Positions 1 to 11,345 of a DNA stretch of 64,000 bases are shown here, in pieces. The translations under genes were made by a program, and so were the position numbers. Under the pieces are notes generated by a model. That model did no database searches and had not been told where the DNA came from. It worked only from the letters and a program-made list of their open reading frames with translations. The stretch covers positions 46,792,036 to 46,856,035 of the forward strand of contig NC_030820.1 of the NCBI RefSeq assembly GCF_001704415.2. Direction: 5' to 3'. This stretch comes from Capra hircus (taxonomy: Eukaryota; Chordata; Mammalia; Artiodactyla; Bovidae). The stretch's first letter is position 1; each line of letters starts with the position of its first letter.

Positions 1-1330
1 TAGTGATGCTTTCTAAGGCCCACTTGACTTCACATTCCAGGATGTCTGGCTCTAGATGAGTGATCACACCATCGTGATTATCTGGGTCGTGAAGATCTTT
101 TTTGTACAGTTCTTCTGTGTATTCTTGCCACCTCTTCTTAATATCTTCTGCTTCTGTTAGGTCCAGACAATTGCTGTCCTTTATCGAGCCCATCTTTGCA
201 TGAAATGTTCCCTTCGTACCTCTAATTTTCTTGAAGAGATCTCTAGTCTTTCCCATTCTGTTGTTTTCCTCTATTTCTTTGCATTGATCGCTGAAGAAGG
301 CTTTCTTATCTCTTCTTGCTATTCTTTGGAACTCTGCATTCAGATGCTTATATCTTTCCTTTTCTCCTTTGCTTTTTGCCTCTCTCCTTTTCACAGCTAT
401 TTGTAAGGCCTCCCCAGACAGCCATTTTTCTTTTTTGCATTTCTTTTCCATGGGGATGGTCTTGATCCCTGTCTCCTGTACAATGTCACGAACCTCATTC
501 CATAGTTCATCAGGCACTCTATCTATCATATCTAGACCCTTAAATCTATTTCTCACTTCCACTGTATAATCATAAGGGATTTGATATAGGTCATACCTGA
601 ATGGTCTAGCGGTTTTCCCTACTTTCTTCAATTTAAGTCTGAATTTGGCAATAAGAAGTTCATGATCTGAGCCACAGTCAGCTCCTGGTCTTGTGTTTGT
701 TGACTGTATACAGCTTCTCCATCTCTGGCTGCAAAGAATATAATCAATCTGATTTCCGTGTTGACCATCTGGTGAAGTCCATGTGTAGAGTCTTCTCTTG
801 TGTTGTTGGGAGAGGATGTTTGCTATGACCAGTGCGTTTTCTTGGCAAAACTCTACCAGTATTTGCCCTGCTTCATTCTGCATTCCAAGGCCAAATTTGC
901 CTGTTACTCCAGGTGTTTCTTGACTTCCTACTTTTGTATTCCAGTCCCCTATAATGAAAAGGACATCTTTTTTGGGTGTTAGTTCTAAAAGGTCTTGTAG
1001 GTCTTCATAAAACCGTTCAACTTCAGTTTCTTCAGCATTACTGGTTGGGGCATAGACTTGGATAACTGTGATATTGAATGGTTTGCCTTGGAGACGAACA
1101 GAGATCATTCTGTCTTTTTTTAGATTGCATCCAAGTATTGCATTTTGGACTCTTTTGTTGACCATGATGGCTACTCCATTTCTTCTGAGAGATTCCTGAT
1201 CACAGTAGTAGATATAATGGTCATCTGAGTTAAATTCACCCATTCCAGTCCATTTTAGTTTGCTGATTCCTAGAATGTCGACGTTCACCCTTGCCATCTC
1301 TTGTTTGACCACTTCCAATTTGCCTTGATT
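1..1330 (-). CDS. BovB ORF, open partial frame: APE endonuclease plus linker toward RT
   Basis: I translated the minus strand from 1330 leftward and found 443 codons without a stop, running off the window edge. The frame covers the apurinic-endonuclease-like domain of RTE retrotransposons (nicks target DNA for target-primed reverse transcription) and the basic linker before RT. Visible blocks are FNSDDHYIYYC, VIQVYAPTSNAEE, the IIGDWN motif, and the GADCGSDHELL block near the domain end (the SDH triad residue region). The initiator and first residues are missing because the inversion breakpoint removed them; the first in-frame ATG is codon 12. The residue in the GIS(E/K)LKW block that aligns with the catalytic glutamate is lysine (codon 1259-1261), so the enzyme is probably inactive. 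The frame is part of an inverted fragment with no promoter of its own. Confidence 0.8.
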
Positions 1331-1617
1331 CCCTGAGATTTCTTTGGAAGGAATGATGCTAAAGCTGAAACTCCAGTACTTTGGCTACCTCATGTAAAGA
1401 GTTGACTCATTGGAAAAGACTCTGATGCTGGGAGGGATTGGGCGCAGGAGGAGAAGGGGACGACAGAGGATGAGATTTTTGGATGGGCATCACCGACTCG
1501 ATGGACGTGAGTCTGAGTGAACTCCGGGAGATGGTGATGGACAGGGAGGCCTGGCGTGCTGCGATTCATGGGGTTGCAAAGAGTCGGACACAACTGAGCG
1601 ACTGAACTGAACTGAAT
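1..1617 (+). mobile_element. BovB LINE (RTE clade), 5'-inverted (twin-primed) insertion, left part outside window
   Basis: Two head-to-head BovB pieces. Positions 1332-1617 are the 3' end on the plus strand, finishing in the typical tail gactgaactgaactga. Positions 1-1331 are the 5' half of the ORF in inverse orientation, with the N-terminal side of the endonuclease at the junction (about 1331). In twin priming of a plus-strand element the inverted 5' segment precedes the 3' segment and its 5'-most base meets the junction, as seen here. The outer end and left TSD lie beyond the window, so the assignment is inferred. The insertion sits in an older BovB that resumes at 1618. Confidence 0.8.
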
Positions 1618-1997
1618 GAATATTCAAGGTTGATTTCCTTTAGGATTGACTGGTTTGATCTCCTTGCTGTCCAAGGGACTCTCAAGAGTCTTCTCCAGCG
1701 CCACAATTCAAAAGCATCAATTCTTCGGCACTCGGCCTTCTTTATGGTCCAAATCTCACACCCAGACGTGACTACTGGAAAAACCATTACTTTGACTATA
1801 CAGACCTTTGTCAGGAAAGGAGAAAGTGGAAACAGTGACAGATTTTATTTTCTTGGGCTCCAAAATCACTGTGGACCGTGACTTCAGCCTGAAATTAAAA
1901 GATATTTGCTCCTTGGAAGGAAAGCTATAACAAACCTAGAGAGCATATTAAAAAGCAGAGATATCACTTTGCCGACAAAACTCTGTATGGTCAAAAA
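1618..1997 (-). mobile_element. Older BovB fragment with its own 5' inversion
   Basis: Positions 1618-1806 are BovB 3'-region sequence on the minus strand and about 1812-1997 are the immediately upstream BovB region on the plus strand. The inner minus end and the outer plus end both fall in the same BovB block (coding KVHLVK), which is the signature of a twin-primed minus-strand copy. Its 3' portion should continue left of the younger insertion, outside the window. Indels and stops make it non-coding. Confidence 0.65.
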
Positions 1998-2385
1998 GAG
2001 GAGGCAGGTTTGCAAAGACCTCAAAAACAAGCAGAAGGAAGCTTGAGGCCAAACAACAAGATTCCTAGCCCAGTGCCAGGTGCTTTACACACAACTTTTT
2101 GTTCTAGCAAGTCCCTTCCTTTCTGAGTCAAAACTCCCTTTAAATCTTGACTCATCTCTTTTCGCTCCTGATAGGGCACTGCTGAGTAGCTGCCCTGAGC
2201 CCCAGCCCCCTCCCCAGGTCAGAGCCAGCCCTAATCCTGCTCAAAAGGCAGAATACTCATCTTCTTTGAGTATTACTACAACTAATGGTACAGCACAGGA
2301 TGAAGGGGGTAGAACGGGGCGCGCTGCTAGGGTGCTTAACCAAACAAGAATAAGTTGCCTGCCAGCCAAAGTCAAGGAATAACCT
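1998..2385. other. Non-repetitive stretch, no gene seen
   Basis: Moderately GC-rich unique sequence. A 100-codon plus-strand frame (2080-2382) shows no recognisable domain and there are no convincing splice signals around it, so I treat it as chance. Confidence 0.4.
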
Positions 2386-3350
2386 TTAATATTTTTACCT
2401 GTGGTATAATTTACATGGAGAAAATGTGGAGATCTTAAGTAGACATCTGGATGACTATCGATCCTTATATACACCCACATAACCACCACCCATTTCAAGA
2501 TTCAGAATGTGTCCATCACTCTAGGAATTCCTCCATATCATTTCCCAGTTAGTAACCTTCCAAGAGGTAACCATTTTCTGACTTTTTTCATCATCAATTA
2601 GTTTTGCCACATAAATGAAATAACACAGTGTACATATAATTTTTGTGTCTGGCTTCTTTCACTCAGCATAATGTTTTAGAGGTTTACCTGTGTTGTTGCA
2701 AGCAGCAATCATTCATTCCTTTTTATTGCTGATAGATGGCCCATACTGTTAATGGAGATTTGAAATTATTTACGTAATTTTTTGGATTTTATGACTAAGA
2801 CTACTATGAACACTCATGTACAAGTGTTTGTTTTTTTGATTGTTTCTACAGATAAATGTTTCCCGTTCACGTGGATAAATACCAAGAGTGGAATTACTGG
2901 TTATGGGGTTAGAGAGCAATCAGATTTCTAAAGTGATTGCACCATTTTTACACTCCCACCATCAGTGTATGAGGTTTTTAGTTGCTTCACACACCCTCAA
3001 TCCTAGATATTGTTAATTAAAAAAAAATTTAACCATCTAGTATGTGTAAAAAGATATCTTGAGGTAATTTTAACTTATATTTTCTTTTTTAAGATATATT
3101 TTTATGTATTTATTTAGACCACACCATCAACCATGTGGGATCTTAGTTCCCCAGTCAGGGACTGAACCCGTGCCCCTGCTTTGAAGTGCAGAGTCTTAAC
3201 CACTAAACCACCAGGGAAATCCCTAACTTATATTTTCTCAATTACAGTGAAGATTAATATATTGTCATGTGCTTATTGGTCATTGTAATATGTTCTTTTG
3301 TGAAATGTTCAAGACTTTTGCCCATTTTAAAAAATTATTTGCCTCTTGTT
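2386..3350 (-). mobile_element. Ancient L1M-type LINE 3' region
   Basis: Shows the characteristic order of old mammalian L1 3'-UTR blocks in reverse: the CTTCTTTCACTCAGCATAAT block (2652-2671), a TTCATTCCTTTTTATTGCTG block (2711-2730), and a later ACTCCCACCATCAGTGTATG block (2953-2972). Diverged, no coding capacity. A CHR-type SINE is inserted at 3086. Confidence 0.65.
3086..3223 (-). mobile_element. CHR-1-type tRNA-Glu-derived SINE with perfect TSD
   Basis: Reverse orientation of the ruminant/cetacean SINE: poly-T stretch at left, then the B-box-like GGACTGAACCCGTGC segment and the terminal CCACCAGGGAAATCCC (3208-3223). Flanked by an identical 15-bp duplication, taacttatattttct, at 3071-3085 and 3224-3238. 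Insertion was into the L1M remnant. Confidence 0.9.
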
Positions 3351-3364
3351 ACTAATTTCTGAGT

Positions 3365-3655
3365 TCTTCCACAATATCAATGAACCTTGTAAACATGCTT
3401 AGTGAAAGAAGCAAGTCACAATAGACCACACTGTATGATTCCATTTATACAAAATGTCCAAAATAGGCAAATTCCTAAACACAGAAAGTAGGTCAGTGGT
3501 TGCCTAAGGCTGGAGGAACTGGAAGGAAATGGAGAATGGCTGCTAATAGGAGTGATGAAAAGGATCAAAACTTGATTGTGATCATGATTGCACACACTCT
3601 GTAAAATACACTCAATTTTAATTTGCACATTCAATAAAGCTATTTTTTGAATATA
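3365..3655 (+). mobile_element. Ancient L1M 3' UTR fragment
   Basis: Plus-strand old L1 tail: the GTATGATTCCATTTATAC block near 3433, AGTGGTTGCCTAAGGCTGG (3495-3513) and a terminal AATAAAGCTATTTTTTGAA. Diverged and non-coding. Confidence 0.6.
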
Positions 3656-4344
3656 AAAAGGCCAACAGGTAACTTAAAATATGGAAATTTGTGCTATGTG
3701 TCTATAGAAAATTAGTAATTGGTTTTATGGTAATAAACAGCATTTCATCATGGTTTAAAAAAAGAGTTCTTTATATATTCTGGATATTCTGGATACTGAG
3801 ACATTCTCAGATACATGTACAAGTACTACAAGAACTAGCCTCAGGCAAAATTGTGAAACTGAAGGTCATGTTATCATTTTTTTTTTCCTTCCAACAAAAG
3901 GTCTTACATATTTGCTACCAAGCCAAAGCACTAGTGCAGAAACACTGACACAAAGAGAAAAATCATTTCCCCAAAGGAACACATCCAGTTGTTCAAGTAG
4001 TGATGTTCTCAGAGTGATATGAGAAGATGCACATGACCTTGACACAACATAAATGTGTTTGCCTCATGTGTGGGGCTCCTTATAGACCCAGCTTCGTTCT
4101 GCTCCAATGTCTTCTCTTGGGGTTGTACCTGTTCTATTGCCAGTTTTCATTTTAATTTGTTAGGGGAATAGGAAAATCTTGCTTTGGTTTTTTGCCGGGA
4201 ATCACTTGACCCTGAAAGTCTTGTGAGATGATGCAGCAAGGAGCAAATTCAACTGAACATAGGATGGTGGAGAAGAGACAAGAATGCCGCATGAACATTT
4301 GTGTGTGTCTTCCAGGTGCCAGGTGCTCCTTGCACATTTTTTTC
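3656..4344. other. AT-rich unique DNA, no gene seen
   Basis: A short poly-T run (3878-3887) and no repeat family or exon that I recognise. Confidence 0.4.
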
Positions 4345-4465
4345 CTTCCTTTTGCAGGGAGGCATTATTTCCTCCATTTTCACTCTAAGATTACAGAGCC
4401 TGAGAGGTTCAGTAACTGCTCAATGTTGCACAAGATTTAAGGTGATGAGCTAGAATTCAAAGAAA
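4345..4465 (+). mobile_element. MIR SINE fragment
   Basis: Core/3' part of a MIR: a TTTCCTCCATTTTCACTCTAAGA segment matching the MIR 'cccattttacagatgagga' region, followed by GAGGTTCAGTAACTGCTCAA (4403-4422). Highly diverged. Confidence 0.55.
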
Positions 4466-5054
4466 GCTGTCTGAATTCTGTCCCTTGAAGAAAGCACACT
4501 TAAATCGATAACTCACTTCTCTCTCTTCACTTTTTTTTCTCATTCTCTTCATTGTTAACACCCTCATCTCCCACAAACCTCAGCTAGTTTATCTTTCTCC
4601 CCAACTTGTCAGTTACTTTCCTCTGGGAAGCCTATTTCACTGCCCCATTTTCACTGTTCCCTCACCAGCTCACATTAAGGGGCCTTTCCAAATCACTTAT
4701 CACACCATTTCGTCATCTTTCCTCAAGACTGGCTCAGAGTTTATAGTGAGATTATAGCAATGTCTGTCTTATTAGGCACTGTGATAGGGATGGCAGAGAT
4801 GTTTTTGAGTAGGGGAGACTGGCCAAACATCAGGACTGCAAATCATACACATATACATCATGAAAGACCAAAAAAAAAAAAAAGCAAAGAAACTCCTGCA
4901 GATTAAAATATTAAAGAGGCATGACAGCTAAATGTCAACATACAACATGTGAACCTTAATTGGATTTAAGATCTAAAAGAAAAGTATATATAAAGGACTA
5001 TTATTAGGACAAATAAGGAAATTTTAATATAGACTGATATTAGAGATCAATACC
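4466..5054. other. Unique DNA with a weak L2-like patch
   Basis: 4560-4800 has the CT-rich texture and a TCTGGGAAGCCTATTTCACTG block (4622-4642) reminiscent of L2, but not enough to assign it. A poly-A run lies at 4869-4883. Confidence 0.35.
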
Positions 5055-5310
5055 ATAACAATTTTTATTTTGAAAACTTCAAACCCTCAGGAAAAGTTGT
5101 AAGAAAGATATAATAAATACTCATAAACACCTCACCTAGATTCTCCAATTGTACCTCCTCTCTCTCATTCTCCCTTTTTTCACCTGGCTGAACCATTTGG
5201 GAGTTACTGCAGACATCATGACATTTCACCTTCAAACACTTCACTGTAAGTCTCCTATGAACAAAAACATTCTATACAACCACAATATCACTTTCAGGAA
5301 ATTTAGCATT
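5055..5310 (-). mobile_element. Ancient L1 (L1MC/HAL1-like) fragment
   Basis: Contains in order the old L1 3' blocks for 'aaacttcaaaccctcaggaa', 'cacctcacctagattctcc' and 'gcagacatcatgacatttca' (5210-5229). The family name is tentative. Confidence 0.5.
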
Positions 5311-5599
5311 GTCAAGGTTAAAAAGTCAGAAGATTAAACATTGGAATCAGGATTTCATGCTTCCTGTGAAAAACCAAAAGTCCTGTTGATCCCTCTGCTG
5401 TGGTATGACCACCACCTTCGGGGCTGGATCTGAGGGTCCTTCCCCACTGGGGGTAAGGGGTGGCGTCTCTCTGCCATTCATCAGTCCCACACAGTGGGGC
5501 TCATCATTCATTTATTGGACCTTCCTGGTCCCAGCAGTTCACTAAATCTGAAGTTCCTGGTTTGGGTCCTCATTAACAAAGCCTTGAAGTATTTCTAAA

Positions 5600-5730
5600 T
5601 CATCTAAAGTCAATGTAGATTCTGATTCAGCAGTTCTGAGTCAGGGCTCAAGATCCTGCCTTTCTTACATGCTTCCAGGTGATGCTGATATTCCTGGCCC
5701 ACAGACCATTCCTTGAGAACCAAGGTTCTA
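5600..5730 (+). mobile_element. MER5A-like hAT (Charlie) fossil
   Basis: Second half of a MER5A: AGATTCTGATTCAGCAGTTC (5618-5637), then a CCAGGTGATGCTGATATTCC block (5676-5695) and a terminal GAGAACCAAGG. Non-autonomous DNA transposon remnant. Confidence 0.65.
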
Positions 5731-5847
5731 GTTTCTCCCCTCTCTAATCCATTTTGCACATCATTGTGCATTAATTTTTCTAGAATGCTGTGTTTCATTG
5801 TTTTGAAAATCCCAGTGGCTATTGAATATCCATGGCAGTTGCTCTTT

Positions 5848-5945
5848 TTTTTGGGGGGTGGTGGTGGTGGTATTTATTTATTTTAATTGGAGGCTAATTA
5901 AAATGTTGTGGTGGTTTTTGCCATACATTGACATGAATCAGCTGT
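5848..5945 (-). mobile_element. Very short L1 3'-end insertion with TSD
   Basis: About 85 bp of the bovine L1 extreme 3' end in reverse (ATTTTAATTGGAGGCTAATT, then GCCATACATTGACATGAATC). Flanked by ggcagttgctcttt at 5834-5847 and ggcagttactcttt at 5946-5959, a 14-bp duplication with one mismatch. The left end includes a G-rich stretch and a (GGT)n run that is not L1. Confidence 0.75.
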
Positions 5946-6159
5946 GGCAGTTACTCTTTACTATTTTAATTTTTCCTATTGCATTTTGGCTTCCCAAACA
6001 ATGCTATTGCTCAGGTCCCTGCTGCACAAATGAGACAGAATATGGGTGCTACTGAGGTTGAAGATGCGACCTTGGGAAATACACCCCTGGAGTTTCCACC
6101 CACCTGCATTGATCCTCAGATACTTGCGACCTAGCCACAGAAATTTCAAACTGCATGGA

Positions 6160-6250
6160 ACTCAGTTGAAAGTCAGAGACCTTATTCTGGTATTCCAAGG
6201 CTTTGGGAGTTACATAACTTGCCCGAGGTCACACAGCTGCAAAGCACTTG
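6160..6250 (+). mobile_element. MIR SINE fragment
   Basis: Conserved MIR 3' core: AACTTGCCCGAGGTCACACA (6217-6236) followed by GCTGCAAAGC. Confidence 0.65.
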
Positions 6251-6946
6251 ATTTCCCGAACCCCTCGTGCGTTCTTTTCCCAAGGCTCCATTCACACCTT
6301 TTCCTCCCAACCCCCAGGTCAAATTCTCCCACTTGACTGCAGACTTTTGTCACTCTGGTCACACCACATACTTAGTTACTCTAAGGGGACTGCCTCTATT
6401 GATCCAGCCTCTTCTTCATCTCTCTTTATCCTTATCACCCCTTCACCCCAAGTTATGTTAAAACAAAGCTTTAAAGTACTAAGAAAAAGTCTGTGTCTTT
6501 CACCATTCTACTATTCTCTCCAAAATGGTGCATTTCGGCAAAAGGTGGGAAACCAAGTAACTATGGAATGAAGTTCTACCTCCTTGACTTGGCCTCGGTC
6601 TCCATCATATGGCTGTGGCCTTTGTGCCAAATAAGCATCCTGCCTTACTTATCTCTCACCTTCACCTGAAGTCACCTTTAGTGCCTCTGCCTAGCCCATG
6701 GGTCCTTGTTTACCCTGTCCCCTACACACTTAGAATGTGGTATTTAATGTTTTCTTTTTAAATTGCAATTAAATATCTAAAATTGTTAGTGAATATAACT
6801 AGGAGTACCTGAGAAATTCACAGCTCCTCCCCCATGTCTTTTGGAGGCTCATCTCAGAACCGAACAAAAGCATCTCTTTCTTTGTCACCTTTCTATGTTT
6901 ACCCAGCCCTGCAAGGGAGGAGAGATGAGCAGCTCTCCTAAAACTC
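6251..6946. other. Unique or deeply diverged DNA, no gene seen
   Basis: Three overlapping plus-strand frames (up to 107 codons, 6248-6571) lack domains. The 6580-6740 segment has an L2-like flavour that I cannot confirm. Confidence 0.35.
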
Positions 6947-6959
6947 TGAACTCAGTATT

Positions 6960-7355
6960 ATTTTTTTTACATTTAAAAAATTTACTTTTCAATTGAAGGA
7001 TAGTTGCTTTACAGAATGTTGTTGTTTTCTGTCAAACCTCAACATGAATATGGATACCTATGTATACCTATGGCTGATTCATGTTTAGGTATAGGCTTTT
7101 ATCTATTATTTTGTGCTCTACAAAGACCTCTTTTCAATTTTCATCTTTGTTTAAACTGGGCAAATTTATTTTCCTTATTTTATCATATATTTCATCATCT
7201 ATATTTTAAAACATACCATTCTAGTATTTTTATTTTTATTTTTTGATGGATTTTATATATTTCATTTATTTATTTTTTAGATGATTTTCTATTATATTTT
7301 TTAATATAAATTTATTTTAATTGGGGGCTAATTACTTTATAATATTGTATTGGTT
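6960..7355 (-). mobile_element. L1 3'-end insertion (composite) with 13-bp TSD
   Basis: 6962-7082 is a bovine L1 3' end in reverse (cctatggctgattcatg at 7066-7082). 7300-7355 is a second L1 3' end (attgggggctaattacttta). The unit is bounded by tgaactcagtatt at 6947-6959 and 7356-7368, so it behaves as one insertion, or a pair with one nested in the other. The middle is AT-rich. Confidence 0.6.
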
Positions 7356-7638
7356 TGAACTCAGTATTTTAAACTAAACATTTGAAAAATGAGATAAGGT
7401 AGACAGTTACTGGTAAAAATATCACTTACCAAAAAATTATTCAAGAAATAGAAAGCTTGAATAGATTTATACATTAAAGAAATTGAATCCAAATAAAAAA
7501 TTCTAGGCACAAAAATACTTCACCAAACCTAGATGTCCTTGTAGGCACCTATATCACCTTCAAAAAACAGAAAAACTCTTGTCTTACCCAAACTCAGAAA
7601 CAAGATTCACCAATTTGTGTGAGGCTAGTCACTAACCA

Positions 7639-8660
7639 TCCCTTAAAGAGATGGGAATATCAGACCACCTTACCTGCATCCTGAGAAACCTCTATGCAGG
7701 TCAAGAAGCAACAGTTACAACCAGGTATGGAACAACAGGTTGGTTCAAAATTGGAAAAAGTGTACATCAAGGCTGTAAATAGTCACCTTGCTTATTTAAC
7801 TTCTATGCAGAGTACATCATGCAAAATGCTGGGCTGGATGAATCACAAGCTGGAATCAAGATTTCCAGGGAAAATATCAACAACCTCAGATATGCAGATG
7901 ATACCACTCTAATGGCAGAAAGTAGAGAGAAACTAAAGAGCCTCCTGATGAAGGTAAAAGAGGAGAGTGAAGAAGCTGGCTTAAAACTCAGCATTCAAAA
8001 AACAAAGATCTTGGCATCCAATCCCATCACTTCATGGCAAATAGAAGGGGAAAAGTGGAATCAATGACAGATTTTATTTTCTTGGGCTCTAAAATCACTG
8101 CAGACAGTGACTGCAGCCATGATTTTAAAAGATTCTTGCTCCTTGGAAGGAAAGCTATGACAAACCTAGATAATATATTATAAAGCGGAGATATCACTTT
8201 GCCAAAAAAGGTTTATATAGTGAAAACTATGGTTTTTCCAGTAGTCATGTATGGATGTAAGATAGACCACGAAGAAGGTTGATTGCTGAAGAATTGATGG
8301 TTTCAAATTGTGTTGCTGGAGAAGACTTGAGAATCACTTGGACAGCAAGGAAATCAAACCAGTCAATCCTAAAGGAAATCAATCCTGATTTGGAGGGACT
8401 AATACTGAAGCTGAAGCTCCAATACTTTGGCCATCAGGTACAAAGAGCCGACTCATTGGAAAAGACCCTGATGCTGGGAAAGATTGAGGGCAAGAAGAGA
8501 AGGGGGCAACAGAGGATGAGATGGTTGAGTAGCATCACTGACTCAGTGCACATGAGTTCGAACAAACTCTGGAAGATAGTGAAGGATGGGGAAGCCTGAC
8601 CCACTGCAGTCCATTGGGTCTCAAAGAGTCAGAGACAACTTACTGACCAAACAACAACAG
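7639..8660 (+). mobile_element. BovB LINE, 5'-truncated, with 11-bp TSD
   Basis: Starts in the RT finger region and runs to the BovB 3' tail. Flanked by gtcactaacca at 7628-7638 and 8661-8671. The RT catalytic box YADD is preserved at 7891-7902, but frameshifts and stops break the frame (open pieces 7694-7912, 7819-8067, 8279-8599). Older than the 16.8 kb copy by divergence. Confidence 0.9.
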
Positions 8661-8784
8661 GTCACTAACCACTGCTAGTGTAACATTCACAGCAAATCAG
8701 AAAGGACAGTGAAAGAAGGAAACTGAGAGTTCAGTTTCACTTTACAGATGTAACAAGTATAAATAGACCACTAGCTAACCAATG

Positions 8785-9002
8785 GGGCTTCCCAGGTGGC
8801 ACAAAAGCGAAGAGTCCGCCTGCCAACGCAGAAGATGCAGATTCGACCCCTGGGTCAGGAAGATCCCCTGGAGTAGGAAATGGCAACCCACTCCAATATT
8901 CTAGCCTGGAAAAATCCCATGGACAGAGGAGGACCTTGGTGGGCTACAGTCTGTGGGGTCACAAAAAGTTGGACATGACTAAGTGATTGAGCACGTATGC
9001 AC
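8785..9002 (+). mobile_element. Bov-tA SINE
   Basis: tRNA-like head (ggggcttcccaggtggca), then the BovA body ending near GGACATGACTAAGTGATTGA. Flanked by agctaaccaatg (8773-8784) and agctaactaaatg (9003-9015), an imperfect TSD. Confidence 0.85.
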
Positions 9003-9015
9003 AGCTAACTAAATG

Positions 9016-9821
9016 CAGCAATTGTAGAAAACAAATGTTCCCAAGGAGTGTTTATCCCAAGAAGAAAGGATGCCATTTAGCCACTAGAAAATAGCAATAT
9101 TGATTTACCCAGCTACAGACTGAAAAGCAAAAAATCATCTCAACAGATTTAGAAAAAAGACGCAAATAATAAATTTAACAACCATTTTATGAAAACAGTC
9201 TTCAGACCCTCACAATCATCCCATCAGAGGGATGAGGGAACAAGCGGATTTATAGTCCAGTTCCTAAGAGAAAGTCATTGCTTGAGTACTGATGCTGGAC
9301 CTGTGATTCCCCAGAAAGTCCAGCCTTCTCTTTGCTGGGGCAGAGCAGCCTTCCTAAGTTTTGGGGGGATCAGGGGAGGCCTCAAACCAAAAGAGGCTGA
9401 TTCTGGTATTTGAATGTGGGCCTAGGCATCCTGAAGCTGTAACATAGGGAAGGGGCTGCACTCAGCACACTAGAAACAGAAGAGAATCACGTAATCACTT
9501 TAACCTGTCTTTCATTGTTAAGAATGCTACCATAAAGAAAACAAACAGGTGAAAAAACCCAAACCAAAAGAAAAACACCTCATTCTCAGTGGTGAAAAAG
9601 TTAAAAGTTTAACCTTTAAAGATACAAATAAGAATAGCCTCTGTCAGCACATTGTTCACAGTAAAGAAAGATCAAAAAAGAAAAAGAAGAAACGTGAAAG
9701 CATTGGAAAGAAAACAAAAAAACAAACAAAAAACTCTATCATTATCTCCAGGTATTATAATTGTCTTTAGGGAAAATCCTGAAGAATTTCACATACATGC
9801 AATTGGTATGTGTATCAGTTT
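9016..9821. other. Unique DNA, A-rich near 9660-9735
   Basis: No gene or repeat family recognised. The lysine-rich frames at 9549-9834 come from the A-rich tract. Confidence 0.4.
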
Positions 9822-10895
9822 TGTTGTCACTTAGTCATTGCGACAACTCTTTGTGACCCCATGGACTGCAGCACGCCAGCCCTCCCTGTCCATCACCAAC
9901 TCCCAGAGTTTACTCAAACTTATGTCCATCGAGTCAGTGATGCTATCAAACCACCTCATCCTCTGTCATCCCCATCTCCTCCCACCTTCAATCTTGCCCA
10001 GCATCAGGATCTTCTCTAACGAGTTGTCTCTTCACATCAGGTGGCCAAAGTACTGGAGCTTCAGCTTCAGCATCAGTCCTTCCAATGAATATTCAGAACT
10101 GATTTCCTTTAGGATTGATTGGTTGGATCTCCTTGCAGTCCAAGGGACTCTCAAGAGTATTCTCCAACATCACAGTCCAAAAGCATCAATTCTTCTGCGC
10201 TCAGCCTTCTTTATGGTCCAATTCTCACATCCATATATCACTACTGGAAAAACAAAGTAATGTCTCTGCTTTTTAATATGCTGCCTAGGTTGGTCATAGC
10301 TTTTCTTCCAAGGAGCAATTTCATGGCTGCATCTCAGTGATTTTGGAACCCAAGAAAATAGTCTGTCACTGTTTCCATTGTTTTCCCATCTATTTGTCAT
10401 GAAGTGATGGAACTCGATACCATGATCTTAGTTTTCTGAATGTTGAGTTTTAAACCAACTTTTTCACTTTCATCAAGATGCTCTTTAGTTCTTCTTCACT
10501 TTCTGCCATAAAGGTGGTGTCATCTGTGTATCTGAGGTTATTGATCTTTCTCCCAGCAATCTTGATTCCAGCTTGTGCTTCATCCAGCCCGGCATTTTGC
10601 ATGACGTACTCTGCATATAAGTTAAATAAGCAGGATGACAATATACAGTCTTGACGTACTCCTTTCCCAATTTGGAACCAGTCCGTTGTTCCAAGTCCAG
10701 TTCTAACCGCTGTTTCTTGAGCCATATACAGGTTTCTTAGGAGGCAGATAAGGTGGTCTGGTATTCCCATCTCTTTTCTACAGTTTGTTGTGAGCCACAC
10801 AGTCAAAGGCTTTAACATAGTCAATGAAACAGAAGTAGATGTTTCTCTGGAATTTTCTTGCTTTTTTCTATGATCCAACAGATGTCAGCAATTTG
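9822..10895 (-). mobile_element. BovB LINE, 5'-truncated
   Basis: 3' tail at the left (cactuagtc-type end, then ctctttgtgaccccatgg), continuing to the RT domain at the right. YADD is altered to YTDD (10532-10543, reading tacacagatgac on the minus strand), a change next to the catalytic aspartates. The open piece 10450-10878 covers the RT palm. The right end abuts an L1 fragment. Confidence 0.85.
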
Positions 10896-11345
10896 ATGGA
10901 ATACTACTCAATCATAAAAAAGGGAATGAAATTTTGCCATTTGCAGCAACATGAATGGATTTGGAGGGTATTATACTAAGTGACACAAGTCAGACAGTGA
11001 AAGACAAATACTGTATGATAGTACTTATGTGTAGACTCTAAAAAATAAAATAGTGAGTATAACAGAAAAGAAACAGATTCACAGATATAGAGAACAAAGC
11101 AGTGATTACCAGTGGAGAAAAGGAAGAAGGTAGGGGCAAGGGAGGGTAGAGAATTAAGAGGCACAAACTACTGTGTGTAAAGTAAATAAGCTATGAGGAT
11201 ACAATACAAGGAACACAACTGCTATTTTATATTAACTCCAAATGGAATTTAACCTTCAAAAATTGTGACTCAGTATACTGTACGCTGACACTTACATAAT
11301 ATTGTCATCAATCAATTTTGCTGCCATTAAAAATTAAAGATAACT
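10896..11345 (+). mobile_element. L1 LINE 3' region, old
   Basis: Matches the L1 3'-UTR order: aatactactcaatcataaa (10900), gccatttgcagcaacatgaa (10938), ggaatttaac and an AT-rich end. No ORF. Confidence 0.7.

Noticed and set aside
2080..2382. 100-codon frame in non-repetitive DNA
   Set aside because: No domain, no supportable splice sites or conservation evidence by eye.
8785..8870. tRNA-like A and B boxes in the Bov-tA and CHR SINE heads
   Set aside because: These are SINE internal promoters of tRNA origin, not tRNA genes; the cloverleaf is not maintained.
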